A stretch of 64,000 nt of DNA, from contig NZ_CP019799.1 in assembly GCF_002007605.1 (NCBI RefSeq), positions 1,922,001 to 1,986,000 on the forward strand, in the 5' to 3' direction. This document shows, in pieces, positions 8,117-16,498 of the stretch. The number at the start of each line of letters is the position of its first letter. The stretch's first letter is position 1. Origin of the DNA: Cellvibrio sp. PSBB023 (GTDB lineage Bacteria > Pseudomonadota > Gammaproteobacteria > Pseudomonadales > Cellvibrionaceae). The position numbers were made by a program, and so were the translations under genes. A model generated the notes under the pieces. That model saw only the letters and a list, made by a program, of their open reading frames with translations, searched no databases and was not told where the DNA came from.

Positions 8117-9874
8117 TTAACGCATTGAATCGCCAATCACTTTAATCAGCTCACCATTATTGGTATCGCCACTCAACTCCCAGAAGAATGTACCGCCTAG
8201 GCTTTGTTGATGCACGTAGTCCATTTTGCCAACCATGGTTTGCGGCGTATCGTAACTCCACCAGTTGCCATTACAGAACGCGTAGGCTGTGCCACCCACA
8301 GTGCCGGTTGCCGGGCAGGTATTTTTCAGCACTTTGTAGTCTTCTATACCGGCTTCATACGAACCTGTTGCAGCACCTGTTGCAGCACCGCCAGGTGCAG
8401 CTTGGGTTACACCTGACCAACCGCGACCATAGAATCCAACACCTAACAGGATTTTGTTCGCCGGAATGCCTTTGGCTTTCAGCAACTGCACAGCAGCGTC
8501 TGAATAGAATTCAGCGGCAGGAATACCTGAGTAGCCATAAAGTGCAGAGTGCGGAGCGGTTGGGCCTTTGGCCGCAAATGCGCCGAAGTAGTCATAAGTC
8601 ATTGGCATAATGAAATCCAGATATTGGGCAGCACCGGCATAGTCAGCGGCGTTGATTTTTGAAGGCGCCGCACCGATTGCTGAAGTCACCAGCGCATTGG
8701 CACCAAAGCGGGTACGCAACGCCTGAATCAGGTTTTTGTACGCTGAGAAGCCGCTCGTATCACACGTCAGGCCGCAATCGTTGGGGTATTCCCAGTCGAT
8801 ATCAATACCATCGAACACATCCGCCCAACGAGGGTCTTCCACCAGGTTGTAGCATGAGTTGGCAAATGCAGTAGGGTTAGCTGCTGCTTGACCAAAACCA
8901 CCCGACCAGGTCCAACCACCGAATGACCAAATCACCTTGATGTTTGGATAGGCTTTTTTCAGCTTACGCAACTGATTGAAGCTACCGCGCAAGGGTTGAT
9001 CCCAGGTATCTGCAACACCGTCAACACTCAAATCCGCCGTGTAAGCGCGCTCGTAATCAGCATAGGCATCGCCAATCACACACTGGCCATTTTGCACATT
9101 ACCGAAGGCATAAAGAATGTGGGTCAATTGCGCCGCCGAACCGCTGGTGGCGATGTTTTTCACATGGTAGTTACGGGCATAAGTACCCCATTGCGCAAAG
9201 TACCCAACCACTCGTTTGCCACCAACCGAGCTGACGCTGCTGGACGATGAGCTGGATACCACCGAACTGACAACAGAGCTGGAGGATGATCGGATAACAG
9301 AGGATGAGCTACTCACTGTTGAGGCAGATGAGGTTGAACATTGACCTTTGTTTGCCCAGACACCATCGACAGATGAGTTGGTTACTGGATCCTGGCCTTG
9401 CGTCCACCATTTAGCCTGATACTTAACACCATTACGCACTACTTCATTACCACCCGTGTAAACAGCCGTGCTATTCCACGCGGTAACACCGGAGCAGCCA
9501 GCTACCGAGGTGACAGATGAAGCGACTGATGATGTTTGACTCACAGTGGAGCTGGCAACAGAGCTTGGCGCTGCACTGGATACGGACGAAGAACTGACGG
9601 TACCGCCGGAACAACTACCCAAACTGCTCCAGGCATTTGTCCATGCCCAACCTGTGCCTGGCGCATAGGGGCCACCCACAGTACACCAGCCACCCACAGT
9701 ACAGGAGTATGCACTGCCGCCGTTTTGCACTATGGCGCCCGTGGCGTAAGTAGCACCGCCCTGATACTGCGCAACGCCATTACAGTTATAGGCTTGCGCC
9801 TGGTTTGCCAATAAACCGGCAGTTGATAACAGCCCAAGGGTTGATAATAGTTTTATTAACTTAGGGGATCTCAT
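8117..9874 (-). CDS. Secreted modular chitinase: CBM73-like, CBM5, GH18
   Basis: Extracellular chitinase of 585 residues. Modules in order: signal peptide (about 1-28, ending QAQA); a Cys-rich chitin-binding module (about 29-90, with VGGWCTVGGPY, resembling CBM73); a serine linker; a CBM5-like module (about 128-180, with YQAKWWTQGQDP); a second poly-Ser linker (about 182-220); and a GH18 domain (about 222-585) whose DGIDIDWEYP contains the catalytic DxxDxDxE. YDYFGAF and the final FFWELSGD are also typical of GH18. SD GAGGAAG stands five bases before ATG. A short in-frame duplication (8367-8390, Ala-Ala-Thr-Gly type) sits in a loop of the catalytic domain. Serine-linked modules of this kind are characteristic of Cellvibrio. 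A long upstream region leaves room for regulation by chitin. Confidence 0.95.
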   Translation of the reverse strand: MRSPKLIKLLSTLGLLSTAGLLANQAQAYNCNGVAQYQGGATYATGAIVQNGGSAYSCTVGGWCTVGGPYAPGTGWAWTNAWSSLGSCSGGTVSSSSVSSAAPSSVASSTVSQTSSVASSVTSVAGCSGVTAWNSTAVYTGGNEVVRNGVKYQAKWWTQGQDPVTNSSVDGVWANKGQCSTSSASTVSSSSSVIRSSSSSVVSSVVSSSSSSSVSSVGGKRVVGYFAQWGTYARNYHVKNIATSGSAAQLTHILYAFGNVQNGQCVIGDAYADYERAYTADLSVDGVADTWDQPLRGSFNQLRKLKKAYPNIKVIWSFGGWTWSGGFGQAAANPTAFANSCYNLVEDPRWADVFDGIDIDWEYPNDCGLTCDTSGFSAYKNLIQALRTRFGANALVTSAIGAAPSKINAADYAGAAQYLDFIMPMTYDYFGAFAAKGPTAPHSALYGYSGIPAAEFYSDAAVQLLKAKGIPANKILLGVGFYGRGWSGVTQAAPGGAATGAATGSYEAGIEDYKVLKNTCPATGTVGGTAYAFCNGNWWSYDTPQTMVGKMDYVHQQSLGGTFFWELSGDTNNGELIKVIGDSMR

Positions 9875-10520
9875 TGAAACTTCCTCTGCATAATTTTTTT
9901 ATTACACCGCTTGATAAGTATTGTGAATACCAAAACGGCTCCCGATACATCCACACAGTGACGCGCTCAACACTTATCCACCCACGCAAAAAATAACGCC
10001 GTAAATAAGGCGCGCTCCTTGTAATATTTTTTTGTCCGCTAACAGCATCCTGCAACACTCTCGTCCGCACCACTTTTGCCCACAAAATGCTGAGAGAAAT
10101 GCACTATTTGCAGGCAAAATAAATCCTTCAGGCGATAAAAAGCCCTGAGCGATATCTCAAACCAGGAAATAAAAATTTGGAAAAAAGCGCACCCAACCCT
10201 GTAATAACAGAGTAGAAAAAACAGCACAGAAATCGCGAAAAAATAAAACGAACCACATTGAACACAACAGCAGATTTTTAAATTAAACCTGTGTTTTTTA
10301 TCGATCCTTGGCTTACTACACGGTTGTTATGATTGTTATATCAATAGTAAAACCAACACACGCTTGAAAAATACACCCAACAGGACAACGTTGTCAACAG
10401 ATTGTCATAAAGATGCTTTCAAGATCACATTTTTAACCGGGTATCAGCTGACAGGGAAAAGGAAGAATGCGACAACAGCGCACAACACAACAAGTGATGG
10501 CGCTGCACAAGGAAATGATA
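9875..10520. other. Long AT-rich intergenic region upstream of chitinase
   Basis: About 650 bp with no convincing gene. Two short minus-strand frames (9861-10085 and 10039-10227) have no recognisable features and overlap each other. The region is richer in A and T than its surroundings and contains several poly-A/T patches, as expected for a regulated promoter region. No perfect operator or terminator was recognised by eye. Confidence 0.5.
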
Positions 10521-11327
10521 TTACTGGCGAGATTTTTTAATGAGATCGTACGCGGATTGGATTTCCTGTGAGCGTTCCGTGGCCGCCTTGATCATATCCT
10601 CTGGCATGCCCTGCCCGATCAACTTGTCGGGGTGATACTCGCTCATTAATTTCCGGTAGGCTTTTTTTAACTCCGCATCACTTGCGGTTTTATCGACACC
10701 CAAGGCCTGATATGCCAGTGTTAAGGCGTCGCCACGAACAGCGTCCTGGTAACTGCCGCGCTCGCGATTAAACGCATCCTGCGCATTCAACATTCGCAGC
10801 AATTGTTCAAAGGCAAAGCGGGAGAAACCCAACTTTTCTGCCAACTGGCGCAGAACTTGTGCCTCCTGTTGGTCCAGCACCCCATCGGCCATGGCCAGAT
10901 TTACCAAGTTGACCAACAGCATGTTGTTTAAATTCGGGCTCACGCCACACACGCGTTTGAACTCTGCAATGGTTGCATCAAAATCAAAATCGGCGGCAGC
11001 ACCGTTTTTAAACAAACGAATTGCTTCGCGGCGATGGTCTGGCGTTAACCCCATTTTTACCATCAGCGCTTCGGTTAACTGTACTTCCGTTTCGCTCACA
11101 CGACCATCGGCCTTGGCGAGATAACCCAATAATAAAAATACACTGTTAAAAAAAGTCGTTTGAATTTGTTCGCGCTGTTGGGCAGTGAGCTTGGGCGTAT
11201 TTTTATGGCGACGCCACAGCAAAAATAAAAACCCAAGCAGCCCGCCTAACAAAACGCCCACCAAACCCACAAGCAATAAAATGCCACGCAATACTATTCG
11301 CAACACTGTACCTAATACCTTAATCAT
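10521..11327 (-). CDS. djlA: DnaJ-like co-chaperone DjlA
   Basis: Inner-membrane-anchored J-protein of 268 residues that stimulates DnaK. An N-terminal glycine-rich membrane segment (about residues 8-38) is followed by a TerB-like helical domain (about 55-180, with AKADGRVSETE and AMADGVLDQQEA). A C-terminal J domain (about 200-268) carries the HPD motif in YHPDKLIGQG. This order is characteristic of DjlA. SD AGGA precedes the ATG. It is followed downstream by the long intergenic region and preceded by selO about 80 bp away. Confidence 0.95.
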   Translation of the reverse strand: MIKVLGTVLRIVLRGILLLVGLVGVLLGGLLGFLFLLWRRHKNTPKLTAQQREQIQTTFFNSVFLLLGYLAKADGRVSETEVQLTEALMVKMGLTPDHRREAIRLFKNGAAADFDFDATIAEFKRVCGVSPNLNNMLLVNLVNLAMADGVLDQQEAQVLRQLAEKLGFSRFAFEQLLRMLNAQDAFNRERGSYQDAVRGDALTLAYQALGVDKTASDAELKKAYRKLMSEYHPDKLIGQGMPEDMIKAATERSQEIQSAYDLIKKSRQ

Positions 11328-11406
11328 GCTGTTCCTGTAGGGTGTAAAAAATAGAAGATGAAAATTGACGGCAGTTTATGCACTGCCGGTTTATCAATTG
11401 CGAATT

Positions 11407-13026
11407 TTATGAACTGCACGACAGCATGGAACAACCAGCTTTGTGTCTGGCCCACTCTGGTCGTTTGGCATAATAGGATTCATATTCCGGCTGTTCATCA
11501 TAGGGGTTGCGCAGCAGTTGCAACAATCGCTCAACCTCGGAGAAATCCCCTGCTGTCGCGCTATCAATGGCTTGCTGTGCCAAATAATTGCGCAGCACAT
11601 ATTTGGGATTTGCGCGATTCATCACCGCGCGCCGCGCCGCATCGCTCACATTGTGTAGCACCCGATCCTGCTGTAACCGCTGCCCGTAACGACGCAGCCA
11701 GTTGATCATAGCGAACCGAGCCTCTGCAGTCGGTTCAGCGTAATAAGCCAAGGCCACCTTATCAAACCACTGTTGATCCGTGTATTGATCAATGTCATCG
11801 AGCGCGTATTGCGCAAGTTGGCGATAAAAAATGGTCATATCAATCTCGGCTGATTGCAGCACAACCAATAAATCATCTGTTAAGGATTGGTCGCGCTCCG
11901 GATCAAAACGATGCAAACCTAATTTATTCGCCATATCCCGCTGGGCGCAGCGCTCATATTCAGCACGATATTGCTCAAGCGCTGCCTGCAATGGCTCCAC
12001 TGCATTGATTAGCGGGTAAATCGCATTAGCCAACTGCGTCAAGTTCCACAGCGCAATGCGCGGTTGATTGCCATAGCGATAGCGACGGCCCTGCGCATCG
12101 GTGGTGTTTGGTGTCCAATCCGGATCATAACCTTCCAACCAACCGTAAGGGCCGTAATCAATGGTCAAGCCGAGGATCGACATATTGTCGGTATTCATCA
12201 CGCCATGAACAAAACCGACACGCATCCAATGGGCAATTAACTGCGCCGTTGTCGTACACACTTCGGTAAACCAACGCAGATAAATATCACTGTTAATCTC
12301 CGTTGTTGTTGGCGATAACAGCTGCGGGAAATCCGTGCGAATGGTGAAGTCTGCCAGGCGCTTTAATAATTCGTTATCGCCACGTGCCGATAAAATTTCA
12401 AAATTGCCAAAGCGCGTAAAGCTGGGCGCAACGCGACACACAACGGCGCCCGGTTCAAATTGGGCGTTGCCGTCGTAAAACATATCGCGCCGAACGCGTT
12501 CGCCCGTGGTAACCAAGCTCAAGGCGCGTGTTGTGGGCACGCCTAAATGAAACATGGCTTCACTGCATAAAAATTCGCGCACCGAGGAGCGCAATACCGC
12601 TAAACCATCGGCAGTGCGCGAGTAAGGTGTGGGACCAGCGCCTTTTAATTGCAGCGTCCAATACTCACCCTTGCTATTGCGCAACTCACCCAGATTAATG
12701 GCGCGGCCATCACCCAACTGCCCTGCCCAATTACCAAATTGATGTCCACCGTAACAACAGGCATGAGGCTCCATGCCCGCCAATAATTGATTGCCGGCAA
12801 ATACCTGCGCAAATTCTGCGTGCTGGAAAATGGTGGCGGGTAAATCCAGTAATGCGGCGACCTCGGCTGCACCTGCCAACAGTTGGGGATTACTTACTGG
12901 CGTAGGATTAACGCGCGAATAAATCGCACCCGTCACCTGACGTCGATAATTTTCCGTTTCCGGATCAGCCGGTAACTCGCGCACAAGGCGATTATCAAAC
13001 AGCAATTCATGCAGGGAAGTTTTCAT
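11407..13026 (-). CDS. selO: Protein adenylyltransferase SelO (YdiU family)
   Basis: Pseudokinase-fold enzyme of about 539 residues. The family transfers AMP from ATP to Ser, Thr or Tyr of proteins, with a role in redox stress. Family signatures include [42 protein letters not shown] and [13 protein letters not shown]. It ends in SCSS, as E. coli YdiU does. The start [15 protein letters not shown] at 13026 matches the family; an open frame back to 13131 gives 35 unlikely residues. The ribosome site is poor. It lies downstream of gloA on the same strand with a 108-bp gap. Confidence 0.95.
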   Translation of the reverse strand: MKTSLHELLFDNRLVRELPADPETENYRRQVTGAIYSRVNPTPVSNPQLLAGAAEVAALLDLPATIFQHAEFAQVFAGNQLLAGMEPHACCYGGHQFGNWAGQLGDGRAINLGELRNSKGEYWTLQLKGAGPTPYSRTADGLAVLRSSVREFLCSEAMFHLGVPTTRALSLVTTGERVRRDMFYDGNAQFEPGAVVCRVAPSFTRFGNFEILSARGDNELLKRLADFTIRTDFPQLLSPTTTEINSDIYLRWFTEVCTTTAQLIAHWMRVGFVHGVMNTDNMSILGLTIDYGPYGWLEGYDPDWTPNTTDAQGRRYRYGNQPRIALWNLTQLANAIYPLINAVEPLQAALEQYRAEYERCAQRDMANKLGLHRFDPERDQSLTDDLLVVLQSAEIDMTIFYRQLAQYALDDIDQYTDQQWFDKVALAYYAEPTAEARFAMINWLRRYGQRLQQDRVLHNVSDAARRAVMNRANPKYVLRNYLAQQAIDSATAGDFSEVERLLQLLRNPYDEQPEYESYYAKRPEWARHKAGCSMLSCSS

Positions 13027-13134
13027 AGAGGTCAGCGCAAATGGCGCCTGTTTCCGAGAGTTAAGTCGCCAGGCGAGGTGTAACCGGTGGCGACAAGGGA
13101 GGTGATATGCCCGACCATGCGGGCAGTGCAATAA

Positions 13135-13518
13135 TTACTTTACGCCGAGCAATTCAATTTTGTAGCCATCCGGGTCCTCTACGAAGGCGAGAATGGTAGT
13201 GCCGTGCAACATAGGGCCAGGTTCGCGAACAATTTTACCGCCTGCCGCACGGATTTTATCGCAGGTGGCATAGACATCCTCACACCCCAAAGCAATGTGA
13301 CCATAGCCCTTGCCAAGGTCGTAACTTTCTACGCCATAGTTGTAAGTTAATTCAATCACTGAGTTGTTGGCTTCATCGCCATACCCAACAAACGCGAGGG
13401 TAAATTTGCCGTCAGGATAATCGTGTTGACGCAACAATTTCATACCCAGAACCTGGGTGTAAAACTCGATGGATTTTGGCAAGTTGCCAACACGCAACAT
13501 AGTGTGAAGAAGACGCAT
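13135..13518 (-). CDS. gloA: Lactoylglutathione lyase (glyoxalase I)
   Basis: Metal-dependent enzyme converting the methylglyoxal-glutathione hemithioacetal to S-lactoylglutathione in the cytoplasm. The 127 residues align throughout with E. coli GloA: the N-terminus [13 protein letters not shown], the metal ligands His5, Glu in IELTYN, His in GHIALG, and Glu in the final YKIELL. The start at 13518 matches the family and has an AAGG upstream; the frame opens five codons earlier. It is transcribed in the same direction as selO. Confidence 0.97.
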   Translation of the reverse strand: MRLLHTMLRVGNLPKSIEFYTQVLGMKLLRQHDYPDGKFTLAFVGYGDEANNSVIELTYNYGVESYDLGKGYGHIALGCEDVYATCDKIRAAGGKIVREPGPMLHGTTILAFVEDPDGYKIELLGVK

Positions 13519-13553
13519 AACTCTACCTTTCAATAACTCTCTTGGATAACCGG

Positions 13554-15287
13554 TTAAAAACGTTGCTGGGCGCCAATGGTGAGCTGGTATTTATCCAGAC
13601 CGGCACGCGCACTTGTCGGTGTGGCCAAGTCCACGTGCACAACATTGCCGATGCGCACCTTACTCGAACTAAACCGCAACCCAACACCCACATTGCTCAG
13701 CAACGGGCTATAACCGTATTCGTCAATACCCCAGGCTTTACCCATATCAAAAAATACCACGGTCCCAACCCGCATCAGGTTGAAGATATGCAGGTCGGAG
13801 AAATAGCGGCGCTCGATGGTAAAAACATAGCGCTCGTTGCCGCGCTGAAAGTCGGTGGGGTAACCGCGTAAACCGGTAATATCACCTACGGTTAACTCTT
13901 CATGCTGGGCCAGATCCTGGCCTATGTCGTAGCGCAAGCCGAGATACCAACGGCGCTTTTCATCCTGAAAATAATTGTAATTGACATTAAAACCGATAAT
14001 GGCCGTGCTGATGCTGTCCAGATTCAGGTAGTGGCGACCGTCGATGGTAACGCCCGCTTCCAGAATGTGGTGCTTATCAACTTCGATGATATTGGTGTAA
14101 TTCCCGATATAACGAACAACATCATCGGTATTATCAAACGCCGTACCACCATAACCCAGGCGAAATGCCAGGTTCTGGCCGAGGGCTATATCTTCAGGAC
14201 GCTGGATTTGATTGACGTTTTTGAACACCCCAAACCGATTTTCCAGGTATTGGTATTCAACCCAGGGATACACAGCTTTGCGCTGCAAAGGCAGCGGCTG
14301 CGTAGTATCACTGGTGCTGTAAAAATTATCTTCCTCATTGGAAACACCCACCAGCCAGCGCTGGGTGTGGGTCTCTGTGATATCTGTAGCGAGGCCAAAA
14401 TACACCCGGTTATTCATGGCCTGATGCTGGAATTCATTGATATTTTCATCCATGTGCCGGATTTTTTGTTCCTGGGTGACATCCTGGGTGTAAAAGCCAG
14501 CAGCCCATGGACTCTGCAATGAATAGAAGGGATGGGATACATCCACAATGGTGTCGCGCCCATCGCTGGTATCGGCGTAGTAGAGTTTGACAGCAATCTG
14601 GGAGTTAAAAATGTGCGGGTTGCGGAAATCATAATTGACCAGATTGCGCTGGGCATTTTCCTCATAGCCTACCGTTAGGCTGTTTCCCGACCCCAGGATG
14701 TTGCCATCGGAAATGGCAAAACCTGACTTGGTGCCTTCAGACTCCTTACTGACAGAAAATTGCGGCTCCAGAGCCCAAGCGTCCTGGGTCACGACCAATA
14801 CATCCAACTGATCATCACAGACGTTAAGCGGCAGGATATAGGCGTTGGTCAAATAGGGGCGCTTGCGCAAAATACGTTCACTTTCCTGCACGCGCGGCAA
14901 ATCAAACGCTTCTCCCTCGCTAAATAGCAACTGTGCACGAATCACATGGGGGCGGGTATTGATGTGCAATTTATTGAGGAAAAGATAAAGACTGTTGTTC
15001 TCGCGGGGATCGTCTTTATCAAAAATAGATAAGGTGTTGTATTGGATATGACGGATGCGCTTACCTTGCATGCCCTCAAACACATTGGTTTCTACCCTGG
15101 CATGGGCATCAGTAATGGCAAGTGTTTTACTCTTGTTCGCCTGGTAGGGTACGCAACTGGCATCCTCTTCCATGACGGTATTATCGGACTCTGTTTCGGC
15201 CACTGCACAGACAGATACACTCGCCAGTGCCCCCCAAAACCAACAGCCAGTTTTTTTTAGCAACCCTTTACCTGGGGCTTTCATCAT
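13554..15287 (-). CDS. Omp85-superfamily outer-membrane protein with a short N-terminal region
   Basis: 577 residues with a signal peptide (about 1-30). An N-terminal region of about 170 residues contains one POTRA-like segment ([30 protein letters not shown]). The rest is a predicted beta-barrel of the D15/BamA type with GLRGYPTDF, matching the family's VRGY/F motif, and a C-terminal Phe for outer-membrane insertion. Substrate and partner are unknown. BamA and TamA carry more POTRA domains, so this is a separate family member. No obvious partner gene lies next to it. The start is ATG-ATG at 15287/15284 without a clear SD. Confidence 0.8.
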   Translation of the reverse strand: MMKAPGKGLLKKTGCWFWGALASVSVCAVAETESDNTVMEEDASCVPYQANKSKTLAITDAHARVETNVFEGMQGKRIRHIQYNTLSIFDKDDPRENNSLYLFLNKLHINTRPHVIRAQLLFSEGEAFDLPRVQESERILRKRPYLTNAYILPLNVCDDQLDVLVVTQDAWALEPQFSVSKESEGTKSGFAISDGNILGSGNSLTVGYEENAQRNLVNYDFRNPHIFNSQIAVKLYYADTSDGRDTIVDVSHPFYSLQSPWAAGFYTQDVTQEQKIRHMDENINEFQHQAMNNRVYFGLATDITETHTQRWLVGVSNEEDNFYSTSDTTQPLPLQRKAVYPWVEYQYLENRFGVFKNVNQIQRPEDIALGQNLAFRLGYGGTAFDNTDDVVRYIGNYTNIIEVDKHHILEAGVTIDGRHYLNLDSISTAIIGFNVNYNYFQDEKRRWYLGLRYDIGQDLAQHEELTVGDITGLRGYPTDFQRGNERYVFTIERRYFSDLHIFNLMRVGTVVFFDMGKAWGIDEYGYSPLLSNVGVGLRFSSSKVRIGNVVHVDLATPTSARAGLDKYQLTIGAQQRF

Positions 15288-15430
15288 AATAGTGTCTCGG
15301 ACGCTCGCTCAGGTGACCACAGAAAACCAGTCTCTCTTGGACTCAACAGTCACTGTTTAAGTTCAGGATAGCAGGCGCGCACCTTAGCATAGGGGAATTA
15401 AGACGCCTAGCGGCGAGCTGTAAAGGCTTG

Positions 15431-16273
15431 TTAGTGGTGGTGATGCTCGTGAGAGTCAGGCATCTCCGCTGCGGAAGAAGCCTGCTGGTGATGGTGTTCG
15501 TGCGCGTCCTGCGCCTCAGTTGCAGGAGTGGACCGGTGGTGATGCTCATGGGATGAAGGCGCCTCAGAACCGGCAGGCGCGGTTTGCTGGTGATCATGAT
15601 GATGCCCGTGACCGCCAGCACCCCACAGGGTCCAGAAGCCAAATAGAATAATCAGGATCGCCATGCTCCACCGCAATTGGCGTAGCTGTAGCAGGCGTGT
15701 AAGTTGTTGGGCGGCAATCCCCGCGAGCAACAAGCTCGGCAGCGTACCGGCGCCAAAGGCCAGCATAGTCAATCCACTCAGGGCCCAATGCCCCTGAGCC
15801 ATGCTGTAAGCCAAGGCAGAGTAAACCAAGCCACAGGGCAACCAGCCCCAGAGTGCCCCCAGTAACACCCCTTTTGCAGGACTATTAACGGGCATCAACC
15901 GTTTACCTATGGGTTGGACATAGGCCCACAAATAACGCCCGGCAGACTCCAGATAGGTTAATCCGTGCCACCAGTTGGCAAGGTACAATCCCATGGCGAT
16001 TAGCAATAAGCCCGCCAGCCAACGCAATACCGAGGCGCCGCCAGATGCCGTTATTTGTTGGGCAAACAACCCCACCAAAATGCCCATGAACACATAGCTC
16101 AACAGGCGCCCGATATTGTAAGAACACAAAATAATAAAGCGGCGACGGGGCTCGCAGGCAGGAACAGCCATACTCAGGGCACCCATGATGCCGCCGCACA
16201 TACCAATGCAATGGGCGCTACTAAATAGTCCCAGCAGAAAAGCGGTAACGACTACTGAACTATCGATGATCAT
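15431..16273 (-). CDS. TauE/SafE-family membrane protein with His-rich tail, cbb3 locus
   Basis: 280 residues with about six membrane helices. SSAHCIGMCGGIMGAL near the start and GALWGWLPCGLVYSAL in the second half are paired, Cys-containing repeats. This protein type regularly follows ccoS in Pseudomonas-like cbb3 loci and is annotated there as a sulfite exporter TauE/SafE or metal-transport protein. The last 50 residues are cytoplasmic or periplasmic and unusually rich in histidine: HGHHHDH, then three HEHHH clusters about 17-18 residues apart. This points to metal binding, perhaps copper for the oxidase, which is inference. Its ATG overlaps the TGA of ccoS (ATGA), so the two are translationally coupled. 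Confidence 0.85.
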   Translation of the reverse strand: MIIDSSVVVTAFLLGLFSSAHCIGMCGGIMGALSMAVPACEPRRRFIILCSYNIGRLLSYVFMGILVGLFAQQITASGGASVLRWLAGLLLIAMGLYLANWWHGLTYLESAGRYLWAYVQPIGKRLMPVNSPAKGVLLGALWGWLPCGLVYSALAYSMAQGHWALSGLTMLAFGAGTLPSLLLAGIAAQQLTRLLQLRQLRWSMAILIILFGFWTLWGAGGHGHHHDHQQTAPAGSEAPSSHEHHHRSTPATEAQDAHEHHHQQASSAAEMPDSHEHHHH

Positions 16274-16461
16274 TCAGGTGTATTCACTGAATCAGGTTTG
16301 GCAGGAGCCTCTTTCTTGGCCTGTTCGGCCTCAAAGAGTATGCGATGCGCTTCAGTATCGAGATTGTCGTACTGGCCGTTATTGATCGCCCAGAACAGCG
16401 CTTTTACCGCCAGGGCGATAAAAATAAGCGCGCAGGGAACCAAAAAATAGAGACTTTCCAT
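16270..16461 (-). CDS. ccoS: cbb3 oxidase assembly protein CcoS
   Basis: Small protein of 63 residues with one N-terminal membrane helix (about 3-22) and a charged tail. FWAINNGQYDNLD is the signature of CcoS, needed for heme or copper insertion into CcoN. The ATG at 16461 follows GTAGGT; a GTG one codon earlier is possible. It lies 37 bp downstream of ccoI and overlaps the next gene by four bases. Confidence 0.95.
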   Translation of the reverse strand: MESLYFLVPCALIFIALAVKALFWAINNGQYDNLDTEAHRILFEAEQAKKEAPAKPDSVNTPE

Positions 16462-16498
16462 CACAGACCTACAGTAAGGACACTTGCCCCGGAAGGAA

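Noticed and set aside
8600..9620. Repeated serine-codon tracts seen as possible DNA tandem repeats
   Set aside because: They encode the poly-Ser linkers of a secreted enzyme and need no separate repeat element.
9861..10227. Two short minus-strand open frames upstream of the chitinase
   Set aside because: They overlap each other, lack a clear ribosome site, and show no recognisable domain. One runs into the chitinase start. Treated as noncoding.
15431..15642. Possible small separate His-rich metal-binding gene
   Set aside because: The His codons are in frame with, and continuous to, the TauE/SafE-like protein. The other open frames over it are shadows.
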